The notes under the pieces were generated by a model. That model was given only the letters and a program-made list of their open reading frames with translations. It searched no databases and was not told where the DNA came from. This document shows, piece by piece, positions 8,968 through 18,474 of a stretch of 64,000 nucleotides of DNA (the first letter of the stretch is position 1; each line of letters starts with the position of its first letter). The stretch comes from Halopelagius longus (GTDB taxonomy: Archaea; Halobacteriota; Halobacteria; Halobacteriales; Haloferacaceae). The translations under genes and the position numbers were made by a program. The DNA lies in the NCBI RefSeq assembly GCF_900100875.1, contig NZ_FNKQ01000004.1:186001-250000 (forward strand). The letters are read 5' to 3'.

Positions 8968-10632
8968 TCAGCCGTCCATCGCCCCTTCGGGGCCGGTCTC
9001 CGGGTCGTCGAGCACCCGGCCCGCCGTCGGCGGGCGTTCGTCGAGCAGCACCCCGTCGATTCGGACGAGGGCGGTGACGAACTCGACGGCGCGAATCAGC
9101 CCCGACACCCGAATCTGGTAGGGGTCCAGACCGCCGCCGTCGGCGGTCACGTCGTCGACGACGCTCCCGTCGCTAGATATCGCAGTCCGGCGGTGACCCG
9201 CCGCGTACCGCGAGCGCAGGTCGGCCAGCGCGTCCATCGGGTCCAGCCCGGCGTTTCTCGCCAGCGTCTTCGGGACGGATTCGAGCACGTCTGCGAAGCG
9301 CTCCACCGCGAGCTGCTCTCGTCCGCCGAACCGCGGCGCGAGTTCCCTGACCGCGTGCGCCGCCGCCGTCTCCGCGGCTCCCCCCGCGGGAAGCGCCTTC
9401 GGCGTTATGACGCACGCCCGGAGCGCGTTCTTGCTATCCCTGACGCGACGCTCCGCCTCCTCCGCGGCCGCCTGCGTTCCGCCGCGGACGACGAGCGTGC
9501 ACGCGGGCGACTCGGCGGCGGCGGGCGGTTCGAAGGCGACCCAGTCGTCGTCGCGGCCGGCGTCGCGGAACCGCACCGTCGCGTGACCGAGGATGTCGGG
9601 ATCGATTCGCTCGTTCGGGCGGACCGGTCCGCGGTGCGTCGCGCCGGTGGCCCGCTTGATGTACTCGAAGTCGGTGTGCTTGACGTTCCGAAGCAGTATC
9701 GCTCCGTGGCGGGCCAACTCCTTGGCGACGGCCATGTCCGCGTCGCCGGTCACGACCACCGCGACGGCCCCGGTCGCTGCGATGGTCGCCGCAATTCGCT
9801 CGCTGTCTCTGCTCCCGTTCGCTATCCGTTCGGTGTCGGCGTCGTCCTCGACGGAGACGTTCACGTTCGCCGAGAGGTTTCGGGGCTTGAGGCTCCCATC
9901 GACGAGCAACACCGGCCCCGTCGCCGGGAGGAGGCGTTCCCCGGTGACGACCGTCTCCGGGAGGACGACTCCGTCGACGAGCGTCGAGTCCGAGACGCTC
10001 CCGCCGGGGACGGCGACGGTCTTCGCGTGGTCGAGTCTAACGCTCCCGGTCTTCGGGTCGGAGACGCGTAGGACTGCATCGACCACCGTGTCGGCGAACT
10101 CGCCGAGTTGCCACTCTCCCTCCCGTCCGTTCGTCATCCCCGTCGTCGCGACGGCGCGCAGTCGGTCGCGGTCGAGTCGCCCGGCGGCGTTCGTCAGCGG
10201 AATCGTCGCCTCGTTCCACCGCTCTAAGGTCCGCTGAGCGCCGATGGAGAAGCCCTCTATCACGTCGTTCGGGTGGACGCCCCGGTCGACGAGGTCCATC
10301 GCCGCGGTCGTAAGCTCGGATGCGAGGAGGACGAACGTCGTCGACCCGTCGCCGTAGTCGGCCTCGTGGTTCTCGACGGCCCGAACGAAGCGCTGTGCGA
10401 CCGGATGGTCCGTCTCCCCTTCGAACTCCTCTACGATGGCGCTCCCGTCGTTGCTGACGAACCAGCGGAGTTCGTCGTCTGGCATCCGACGGACGACCAT
10501 CTTGTCCAACCCGAACGGTCCGAGCGTACTGCGGACCAGTCCGCCCATCTCCTCCGACGCGTCCCGTATCATCCGACGAGTCTCCGGACCGGGGACCGTC
10601 GACCAACCTGTGTATCGTTCGTTCGTAGCCAT
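8968..10632 (-). CDS. Divergent group II chaperonin (thermosome) paralogue
   Basis: 554 residues of the TCP-1/Cpn60 group II family, which folds proteins inside an ATP-driven double ring. Family landmarks are present but altered: LGPFGLDKM (usually LGPMGMDKM), NDGSAIVEE (usually NDGATIL), GDGSTT in the nucleotide site (usually GDGTT), a conserved Asp in VRDSKNALRA that aligns with the hydrolytic Asp, and PAGGAAE near residue 400. The C-terminus lacks the flexible GGM-rich tail of major thermosome subunits. It is convergent with the membrane protein gene at 8222. It is probably a minor or specialised chaperonin, with ATPase function likely retained. Confidence 0.88.
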   Translation of the reverse strand: MATNERYTGWSTVPGPETRRMIRDASEEMGGLVRSTLGPFGLDKMVVRRMPDDELRWFVSNDGSAIVEEFEGETDHPVAQRFVRAVENHEADYGDGSTTFVLLASELTTAAMDLVDRGVHPNDVIEGFSIGAQRTLERWNEATIPLTNAAGRLDRDRLRAVATTGMTNGREGEWQLGEFADTVVDAVLRVSDPKTGSVRLDHAKTVAVPGGSVSDSTLVDGVVLPETVVTGERLLPATGPVLLVDGSLKPRNLSANVNVSVEDDADTERIANGSRDSERIAATIAATGAVAVVVTGDADMAVAKELARHGAILLRNVKHTDFEYIKRATGATHRGPVRPNERIDPDILGHATVRFRDAGRDDDWVAFEPPAAAESPACTLVVRGGTQAAAEEAERRVRDSKNALRACVITPKALPAGGAAETAAAHAVRELAPRFGGREQLAVERFADVLESVPKTLARNAGLDPMDALADLRSRYAAGHRRTAISSDGSVVDDVTADGGGLDPYQIRVSGLIRAVEFVTALVRIDGVLLDERPPTAGRVLDDPETGPEGAMDG

Positions 10633-10710
10633 GGATACTTCGAGAGCGAATTACCGTGTCGATTCGGGCAGTTCCTAATAATTGTTCGGGATACCCGTCG
10701 ACGCGAGTCG

Positions 10711-10902
10711 TTACTGTATCAGGTAGTTGTCGTACGCCACCGCCGCGCCGAGGAGGACGAGCAGGCCGTACGCGACTTCGACGATGAGCGGTTCCCCTCT
10801 GCCGCGAAGCCAGAGGATGCCGACGGCGGCGACGAGGACGGTTGCGACGACGAGTGCTAAGAGGAATCCGACGTTACGCCGGTTTTCGAGGTTGACAGAC
10901 AT
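10711..10902 (-). CDS. Small two-span membrane protein
   Basis: 63 residues, starting MSVNLENRRNV, with two hydrophobic segments (VGFLLALVVATVLVAAVGILWL and VEVAYGLLVLLGAAVAY) joined by a short charged loop. I chose the ATG at 10902 over the TTG at 10908 because a TATA-like stretch (tttatttata on this strand, about 10922-10935) lies at the spacing expected for a near-leaderless start. Function unknown. Confidence 0.65.
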   Translation of the reverse strand: MSVNLENRRNVGFLLALVVATVLVAAVGILWLRGRGEPLIVEVAYGLLVLLGAAVAYDNYLIQ

Positions 10903-11320
10903 TAGCAAGGATTTGCCCGGCTCGGTATAAATAAATATTGGTCCACGTTGTCACGACTCGGTATCGATAGCCGCCGGAGAGAAACGGCGAGTGCGGTGAC
11001 GAACGGAACTGCGTTCCCCCGACGGTACTCGGGGGTTGCGCTCGACGGTATCGGGAGCGCTCACCGCGCTAGTCGAACGGGGGAGTTCACGAGCTACGAG
11101 GGGACAGGCGCATTTCCCCGTTCGACTACCAGGCACGGCGGTATGACTGACTCAGTTTTCACGCAGTCGGTCGCTGCTCGGCGACCAATCGAACCGTGTT
11201 CTGACAGAGTCATAATCATTTTGGTTGGTACAAATATCAGGAAGGAGTACTCTGGCCCCTGATCCCTTCGACGATTGTCGTAGTAATGCTTAAGTGAATA
11301 TCGAAATGCATTGGAACCGC
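10903..11320. other. Non-coding stretch between the small membrane gene and the zinc-ribbon gene
   Basis: No gene is supported. It holds the promoter of the upstream small gene (10922-10935) and AT-rich patches near 11210-11240 and 11285-11310 that probably drive the small gene at 11321. The one long frame across it is Arg/Ser/Thr-rich and not haloarchaeal in character. Confidence 0.5.
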
Positions 11321-11428
11321 ATGCGCTGCCCCGACTGCGACCAGAGCCTCACCGTTCACGAATCGTTCTACGACGACGAGTTCGTCTGCGAGTCATGCGG
11401 ATTCCACCTTCCGAGAGGCGCGGACTGA
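11321..11428 (+). CDS. 35-residue zinc-ribbon microprotein
   Basis: A very short gene starting MRCPDCDQSL and ending in TGA. It has two Cys pairs, CPDC (residues 3-6) and CESC (residues 27-30), spaced like a zinc ribbon with an acidic middle (YDDEF). A TATA-like ttaag element about 30 bases upstream suggests leaderless transcription. Haloarchaea encode many such two-CxxC microproteins. Function unknown. Confidence 0.65.
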   Translation: MRCPDCDQSLTVHESFYDDEFVCESCGFHLPRGAD

Positions 11429-12287
11429 GGAGACGCCGGTAACGGCCATCGCCGTGGGGTTCATCCCCGCGTAGCTCCTTCTCCGTCGGTCCACCCGCGC
11501 CCTCCGTCGGTTCGCTACCGATTCGCTCCGCGCCGGAGAGCGAGTGCCGTCCTCGTCGTACATCGGCGGCCCCAATACGTTCTGTGATAGAGAACGACCT
11601 TTCGGGGTCCGCCCGGCCGAACTGGCCGGTCGATGCCGCTCTGCGGACGCCGCCGCGCGGAGCGCCCCGAACGCTCGTGCCAGTTCTTCTCCGACGGAAA
11701 TCCGCCTCTGAACTGCGTTCCGTCATTTGTCGGTCGGCAGGCGTTCCCCATTCGATACTGACCACGGAAGGGGTTACAACTATAGGACTGTAATGATGCC
11801 CGTTACGAGCCTATGTCTGTAATCCGCCGTCTCGACGGAACGGCGTTCGGTACAGCTTCGTTCTCTATTTTAGAACGCTCCCGTCGATTAACTCGGGGTT
11901 CCGTCGGTGGGGGAGACGACTCACTCGGACGGTATTTCCCGACGGAGAAGGCGGCGCAACTGGGGTCGGTGAACGCGAACGAACTTCTCGACGAGGACGG
12001 AACTCTCGACGAAAGCGCCCTCGAAGAAGACCTCTCGGACGGTATCGGTCATCTGACCAGAATCGGCGGCGAGGGCGGTCTTCCGCCGAACGACCTGCGG
12101 TGGGGTCGCGTTGAGGAGACGAACGAAGGAGGTGCCGTCCGCCGGCCGGACGTACTTCACCGTGACGCGGGTCACGGACGCGAAGTAGCGCCGAGACAGT
12201 CGGTTCGCCTCCGCCGCTTCTCTCTTCCTCTCTTCTGTCGACCGTGGACGTTCGCGTCGCCGTCAGCCCGAACCGGTTCTGTCCCGT
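11429..12287. other. 859-base stretch with no firm gene; possible degenerate coding remnant at about 11910-12140
   Basis: Both strands have open frames across 11910-12175. The plus-strand reading contains an acidic segment (SVNANELLDEDGTLDESALEEDL), which suits a haloarchaeal protein. The minus-strand reading (84 residues, ending RREIPSE) also has GC-rich third positions. Neither has a clear start or a known family, so I call it a possible remnant. An inverted repeat lies at 11578-11596. Confidence 0.35.
11578..11596. promoter_or_regulatory. Inverted repeat GTTCT-N7-AGAAC, copy 1
   Basis: Arms CGTTCT and AGAACG with a 7-base spacer. The same core with the same spacing recurs at 36535-36551. 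No gene start lies directly downstream here. Confidence 0.25.
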
Positions 12288-13172
12288 TCAGACGACGACG
12301 GTGTCGTTGACGAGGCGTCCGATGTGGTCGATGTCGATGGTGACTCGGTCGCCCTCCGCGAGGGTGAACGTCTCCGGCGGGACGAGGGCGGTGCCGGTGA
12401 GTAACACGACCGTCTCGGGAAGGTCGTTGTGGCGGCCGAGGTACTCGACGAGGTTCTCGCAGGTGGTCGCCATCTCCCCCGTGGAGGTGGCGTCCTCGAA
12501 CACGACGTCGCCGTCGCGTTCGATGGTGAGAGACATCGAGAGGTCGTGGGGGTCCTCGACGGCGTCCTCGGTGGCGACGCAGGGACCGATGGCACAGCAG
12601 CGGTCGTACACCTTCGCCTGCGGGAGGTAGAGGGGGTTTTCGCCCTCGATGGACCGACTGGAGACGTCGTTGCCGACGGTGTAGCCGACCACCTCTCCGC
12701 GGTGGAGGACGACGCCCAGTTCCGGTTCCGGCACGTCCCACTCGGAGTCGCCGCGGATTCCGATGGAGTCGTTCGGACCGACCGTCCGCGACGGCGTCGC
12801 CTTCAGGAACAGTTCCGGCCGTTCGCTGTCGTAGACGTCGATGTACACTTCCGGCTTGCCGCTCTCGGCTTCGCGGGCCTGCTCGCTGATGCGGTAGGTG
12901 ACGCCCGCCGCCCACACCTCGTCTGCGACGACGGGAAGGAGCGCGTCGCCGTCCAAGTCGCCGGTTTCGAGGCGGTCGGCGTCCGGGATTCGGTCGCGTG
13001 CGATAGCGTCGATGGAACGGTCGCTGGCGTTCGCCGTGCGAGCGAGTTCGGTGAACGAGCCGAGGTCGTCCGACGCCGCCGTCAGGTCGTACGCGTCACC
13101 GCCGTCGTCGATGACGACGAGCGAATCTGAAGATGGCCTCTGCTTGCTACCAGGGAGTCGGTAATACCGCAT
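12288..13172 (-). CDS. xacE: 2-keto-3-deoxypentonate dehydratase, FAH family
   Basis: Dehydrates 2-keto-3-deoxy-xylonate/arabinonate to 2-oxoglutarate semialdehyde, the fourth step of oxidative pentose breakdown. 294 residues of the fumarylacetoacetate hydrolase fold. The core carries AAGVTYRISEQAREAESG, ERPELFLKATPSRTVGP, GDSEWDVPEPELGVVL and VGNDVSSRSIEGENPLYLPQ, with the acidic metal ligands in WDVPEPE and the following strand. These match archaeal KDX/KDA dehydratases. A TATA-like ttttaac sits about 25 bases before the ATG, so the transcript may be leaderless. It lies apart from xacA, xacD and xacF, downstream of ABC operon 2 on the same strand. Confidence 0.85.
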   Translation of the reverse strand: MRYYRLPGSKQRPSSDSLVVIDDGGDAYDLTAASDDLGSFTELARTANASDRSIDAIARDRIPDADRLETGDLDGDALLPVVADEVWAAGVTYRISEQAREAESGKPEVYIDVYDSERPELFLKATPSRTVGPNDSIGIRGDSEWDVPEPELGVVLHRGEVVGYTVGNDVSSRSIEGENPLYLPQAKVYDRCCAIGPCVATEDAVEDPHDLSMSLTIERDGDVVFEDATSTGEMATTCENLVEYLGRHNDLPETVVLLTGTALVPPETFTLAEGDRVTIDIDHIGRLVNDTVVV

Positions 13173-13397
13173 ACCCGTTCATGTACAGATATCGTTAAAA
13201 GAGTACCGAGTGCAAAACGCCGCGGAGGGGCTACGCAAGCACGAGCGTCGAGAAGACGGGACCGAGATGATACTGGCCACGGGAATCGTCGCCGCCGTCC
13301 GCGTTTCGAGCGTCGCCGCTCGGGTGACGCCGCCGATTCCCTTCGTCCGTCGGAATCCGGAATCGCTGACGGCAGCGGTGACGACCGCGGGAGCCGA

Positions 13398-14540
<1,143 letters not shown>

Positions 14541-14586
14541 TGTGTGTCCTCCGTGTGTCTCTGTTTGTCGTGTACGATCTCTCGGT

Positions 14587-15237
14587 TCATGTCTCTACTG
14601 TCTGTCCGTCCAGTCGGTCGATCTCCGAGACGGCGGTGACGAACTCGACGTGGAACGCGAAGGCCACGCCGGCGAACAGAAGCGCCAGCGCGACCGTCAG
14701 GAGCGACGACACGACGAACAGCACGACCGTCACCACGGCCAGCGCCACTGCGCCGACGGCGTGGCGGGCGGTCCATCGGTAGCCCGCCGTCACCGCGTCG
14801 GCGACGGTCTCGCCCTCCGCCAAGCCGACGAAGGTCGGCACCCACACGAGACAGATGTACGCTGCGGTGTAGACGCCGACCAGCGCCAGTAGCCCCGAGA
14901 CGAGCGTTCCCGTCGTGAGGTAGGTGACGCCGTACGTCGCCGCGATGGCGAGTATCGCGAGGGGGACGAGACCGATGAGCGTCGCGTGGACGAACTGCTC
15001 GCGAACGGTCGTCCACACCGCGTCTCCGTCGATGCCGTCGCCGTCGTCCTCGCGGAGCGACAGTACCGCGCGGTAGGCCCCCACCGTCGCGGGCCCGACG
15101 GTGACGACCGGAAGCGACGCGAAGAACCACCCGACACTGATGAGGACCACCGAGACCAGGTTGGCCCAGACGAACCGCCCCGTCGACTGTATCGTCGCGT
15201 GCAGGGGGTCGCGCCCGTCGAACTCCGCCGCGGTCAT
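14587..15237 (-). CDS. YesL/DUF624-like membrane protein in ABC operon 2
   Basis: 216 residues with five to six membrane spans. The N-terminal part (WANLVSVVLISVGWFF, SLPVVTVGPATVGAYRAV) has the 'SLPxVTxGPAT' form of DUF624, the family of Bacillus YesL, which is found with plant-polysaccharide ABC transporters. The role is unknown but linked by context to oligosaccharide uptake. The start is fixed by its ATGA overlap with the permease stop (15234-15237), so it is translationally coupled in the operon. Confidence 0.75.
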   Translation of the reverse strand: MTAAEFDGRDPLHATIQSTGRFVWANLVSVVLISVGWFFASLPVVTVGPATVGAYRAVLSLREDDGDGIDGDAVWTTVREQFVHATLIGLVPLAILAIAATYGVTYLTTGTLVSGLLALVGVYTAAYICLVWVPTFVGLAEGETVADAVTAGYRWTARHAVGAVALAVVTVVLFVVSSLLTVALALLFAGVAFAFHVEFVTAVSEIDRLDGQTVET

Positions 15238-16100
15238 TTGACCGTCCCCTGCGCTTCGACCGCCTTGATCAGATGCCGTTGCAGCAGCAGGAACACCAAC
15301 AGCAGCGGAAGCGACGCGATCACCGCGGAGGCCATCACGATACCGGGGTTGGCGATTCCCATGTTGTCCTGCAGAGTCACAAGCCCGATCGGGAGCGTGT
15401 AGAGGCTGCTGTCCTGCAGGATGACCAACGGCCACAGGAACGCGTTCCACGTCCAGATGAAGATGAACAGCCCGAGGGCCGCGAGCGCAGAGCGCATCAG
15501 CGGCAGGATGATGTGCGTGAAGATGCGCAACCGCGAGAAGCCGTCGAGGCGTGCGGCCTCCTCCAACTCCTCCGGGATGTCCCGGAAGAACTGATACAGC
15601 ATGAACACGCCCAGCGGGTTGGCGACGCTCGGTAACACGACGCCGAACAGGTTGTTCACCAGTCCGAGTTCGGCGACGATCAGGAACACCGGCACGAGGT
15701 TGACGATACCCGGAACGAGGAACGAGGCCACGATGACCGTGAAGACGACGTTCCGTCCCGGCCACTCCAAGCGCGTCAGCGAGTAGGCGATCATCGAGTC
15801 GATGATCAGCACCGTGACGGTGGTGAGAGTCGCGAGGATGATCGTGTTCACCGTCCACTGGACGATCTGGGAGTCCGAGAGGAGGAGCCGATACGCCTCG
15901 AACGTGATCTCGCTGGGGAACAGGTGCGGAACGGACGAGTAGATCTGCTCGCGCGGCTTGAGCGACGTCGTGAACATCCACCAGTACGGAAGGAGAAACA
16001 GGACGGCCATTCCGTACAGCACGACGTGGACGGCGATCGACCGAAGCCCCTGCTCGGAGAGCGAGACGTCGTCGAGGAGTCCACTCGATTCGGTACTCAT
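15234..16100 (-). CDS. ABC sugar transporter 2 permease, MalG-like
   Basis: 288 residues, about six spans. The EAA loop is LEEAARLDGFSRLRIFTHIILP around residue 180. The C-terminus ends LLQRHLIKAVEAQGTVK, typical of MalG/AraQ-type permeases. Four-base overlaps with the genes on both sides (15234-15237 and 16097-16100) show a tight operon. Confidence 0.92.
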   Translation of the reverse strand: MSTESSGLLDDVSLSEQGLRSIAVHVVLYGMAVLFLLPYWWMFTTSLKPREQIYSSVPHLFPSEITFEAYRLLLSDSQIVQWTVNTIILATLTTVTVLIIDSMIAYSLTRLEWPGRNVVFTVIVASFLVPGIVNLVPVFLIVAELGLVNNLFGVVLPSVANPLGVFMLYQFFRDIPEELEEAARLDGFSRLRIFTHIILPLMRSALAALGLFIFIWTWNAFLWPLVILQDSSLYTLPIGLVTLQDNMGIANPGIVMASAVIASLPLLLVFLLLQRHLIKAVEAQGTVK

Positions 16101-17020
16101 GACGTATCACTCCCGAGGACGTAGAAGTTGGTCGCAGACACTACGATCAGTATCATGAACAGGACGTAGCCGACCGCGGCCGCGTAGCCGAAGTCGCCGG
16201 TGCTGAACGCCGTGTTGTACAGGTACAGCACGACGGTCGTCGTCGAGAACGACGGGCCGCCCTGCGTCATGATGAACGGCTGGCCGAACACTTGGAACGA
16301 ACTGACGAACGTCGTGATGACGACGAAGATGAGCGGGTTCTTCATCTGCGGAATCGTGATGTCCCGCATCATCCGCCAACTGCTGGCGCCGTCCAACTTC
16401 GCGGCCTCGTAGAGCCTGTCGGAGACGTTCTGCCTCGCCGCCAGCAGGACGACGAAGTTGAACGCCAGCGACCACCAGACCGTCGCGATCACGATGGCGG
16501 GCATCGCGAGGTCCGTCGATATCAGCCAGTTCCCCGTATCGACGGGGAGGTAGTACGGAATGAGCCCGGTCTCGCTGAACAGGTCGCTCCACAGCAGTCC
16601 GATCACGGCGACGGTCAGCACGTACGGACTGAAGAAGATCATCCGTAGCAGCCACTGTCCCTTGACCTCGCGGTTGACGCCGAGTGCCAGCAGAAGCGAC
16701 AGCACGACGATGGTCGGAACGGTCAGCACCACGAAGTAGACCGTGTTCCGCAACGCCTGCCAGAACTGCGGGTCGTTCAGCAGGACCCGGTAGTTCTCGA
16801 ATCCGATGAACTCCGACTGCGCGGGGAAGACCGGATCCCAGTTGTGGAAGCTCATGAACAGCCCGAACAGTAGCGGGCCGAACAGGAACCCGCCGGCGAT
16901 GATGAGATACGGCAGCGCGAAGCCGATTCCGGCGAGTTGCTCGCGCCTCCGGCGAGACGTCATGTCGAGTCCGAAGCCGCCCTCGTCCGTTCCCTCGGAA
17001 CTCTGTTCTGGGAGCGCCAT
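16097..17020 (-). CDS. ABC sugar transporter 2 permease, MalF-like
   Basis: 307 residues. Spans include a first helix after about residue 30 (LAGIGFALPYLIIAGGFLFGPLLFGLF). The EAA loop reads YEAAKLDGASSWRMMRDITIP near residue 215. It lies six bases after the binding-protein gene and overlaps the next permease by four bases. AraP/UgpA-like CUT1 partners take up oligosaccharides. The sugar is inferred only from neighbours (arabinofuranosidase, lactonase). Confidence 0.92.
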   Translation of the reverse strand: MALPEQSSEGTDEGGFGLDMTSRRRREQLAGIGFALPYLIIAGGFLFGPLLFGLFMSFHNWDPVFPAQSEFIGFENYRVLLNDPQFWQALRNTVYFVVLTVPTIVVLSLLLALGVNREVKGQWLLRMIFFSPYVLTVAVIGLLWSDLFSETGLIPYYLPVDTGNWLISTDLAMPAIVIATVWWSLAFNFVVLLAARQNVSDRLYEAAKLDGASSWRMMRDITIPQMKNPLIFVVITTFVSSFQVFGQPFIMTQGGPSFSTTTVVLYLYNTAFSTGDFGYAAAVGYVLFMILIVVSATNFYVLGSDTS

Positions 17021-17026
17021 GGGTCG

Positions 17027-18295
17027 TTAGTCGAACACCCCGCGAACGCCGTTTGCGGCCTGTTTGACCCCCGTTTCGGGAGTGACGTCGTTCAACCGAA
17101 CCGACTGGATTCGCTGCCAGATCTCCTCGAGGTACTCCGTGTTCGAGTCCGTCCGCGGTTCGTACGCGAACTGGTCGTTCTGCGACATCTCGTAGAACGT
17201 CTGCACCGACTGCGACCACGCGTCACTGTTGCGAAGTTCGTCGCTCTCGAGGGCCGCCTTACTCGCCGGGAGGTGCCCCGCACCGGTGCCCCACTGGATG
17301 GCGTAGTTCTGCGTGAGTTCGCGGATGAACTTGATCGCCTTTTCTCGCCGCGCGTCGCTGCGAGATTCGTCGTACGGGATGATCAGTGTGTGACTGCTCG
17401 TGTTGGTCATGTGTTTCTCCGCGTCGGGCATCACCGCCGGCGCCGTCACCCCGAAGTCGAAGTCGGTGTCGCGAACGACGCTCAGGTGCCACGTGCCGTC
17501 GATTATAAAGCCCGCTTCGCCGTTGTTCCACGCTTCCCACCCGGCGGTGCCGTCCTGCGGCACCCAACCGCGTTCGTTGATAATCTCGTCTAAGTACCGC
17601 GCGACGGCGACGCCGTCCTCGTTGTCGAAGCCCGGTTCGTTGTCCTCGGTCAGTAGCGGACTGCCCATGCTCCGCACGAACATGTGGAACATCGCCGCCA
17701 GGATCGAATCGCCGTGGATCTGTCCGCCGATGTAGTCGGTGTTCTCCGTGATCGTCTGACAGACGTTCTGAAGCTTCTCCGGCGTGTCGGGCGGGGCTTC
17801 GGGATCGAGACCCGCCTCCTCGAAGACGTCCTTGTTCCACCACAGCCCGTACGGGTGGGCGTCGATCGGCACCCCGAGGAGTTCGCCGTCGAGCAGCACC
17901 TTGTCCATGATCGCGTCGGTGTAGATGCTCGTGTCGATCCGATCCGTCATCGGAACGACGTAGTCCTTGTACTCCTGGAGTCGCTCCGAGTGGAGTATCG
18001 CCACGTCGGGGACTTCCCCCGCGGCGAGGGCGGTGTACAAGCGGTTGTAGTACTCGTCCGGCGGCACTCGCTGCCGATTGACGTTCAGATCTGTGCTCTC
18101 GTTGATACTGTTGACCATCGACTCCATCACGGCCCCGTCGCCGCCACTGAACAGCGTCCAGTACGACAGTCCGCCGTCGTCGCTGGCACTGACGCGGTCG
18201 CTACATCCGGCAAACCCGGCGAGGCCGGCGGCACCCGCCGCCTGTAGGAACTTCCGCCGATTCGTCCAGTTACGTGTCTTGTCGGAACCTTTCAT
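17027..18295 (-). CDS. CUT1 sugar-binding lipoprotein of ABC transporter 2
   Basis: About 422 residues. A Tat motif NRRKFLQAAG is followed by a hydrophobic stretch and lipobox FAGC (around residue 31), so an exported lipoprotein is expected. The rest is a family-1 type solute-binding fold (SYWTLFSGGDGAVMESMV; DAHPYGLWWNKDVFEEAG, characteristic of sugar binders). I prefer the ATG at 18295 to a GTG at 18307. It heads the operon 17027-13398 and is divergent from the M24-like gene at 18475. Confidence 0.9.
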   Translation of the reverse strand: MKGSDKTRNWTNRRKFLQAAGAAGLAGFAGCSDRVSASDDGGLSYWTLFSGGDGAVMESMVNSINESTDLNVNRQRVPPDEYYNRLYTALAAGEVPDVAILHSERLQEYKDYVVPMTDRIDTSIYTDAIMDKVLLDGELLGVPIDAHPYGLWWNKDVFEEAGLDPEAPPDTPEKLQNVCQTITENTDYIGGQIHGDSILAAMFHMFVRSMGSPLLTEDNEPGFDNEDGVAVARYLDEIINERGWVPQDGTAGWEAWNNGEAGFIIDGTWHLSVVRDTDFDFGVTAPAVMPDAEKHMTNTSSHTLIIPYDESRSDARREKAIKFIRELTQNYAIQWGTGAGHLPASKAALESDELRNSDAWSQSVQTFYEMSQNDQFAYEPRTDSNTEYLEEIWQRIQSVRLNDVTPETGVKQAANGVRGVFD

Positions 18296-18450
18296 GGACG
18301 CTGTCACCTCGTGTCATCATCTTCCATCCTGGATGACAATTTATCAACGTCACATATATTTCTTCCCCCCTCCGCTCACGGCAGATACGTAGACATACGG
18401 ATATTTTCCCCCCGCCTACCAATCGGGGGACTCGCACCCAAACAATTTAT

Positions 18451-18467
18451 GCGACGCCCTTCGTCGC
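18451..18467. promoter_or_regulatory. Inverted repeat at the start of the M24-like gene
   Basis: GCGACG-CCCTT-CGTCGC lies 8 bases before the ATG at 18475 and just after a TATA-like caatttatg (18442-18450). A factor bound here would cover the transcription start, so this is a plausible operator. Confidence 0.35.
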
Positions 18468-18474
18468 GAGGGGT

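Noticed and set aside
8323-10071. 582-codon plus-strand frame across the membrane protein and chaperonin genes
   Set aside because: Arg-rich, spans two real genes in the wrong frame and strand.
11813-12310. 165-codon plus-strand frame
   Set aside because: Only its middle part is acidic and gene-like; start and end look non-coding and the end runs into xacE. Kept only as a possible remnant.
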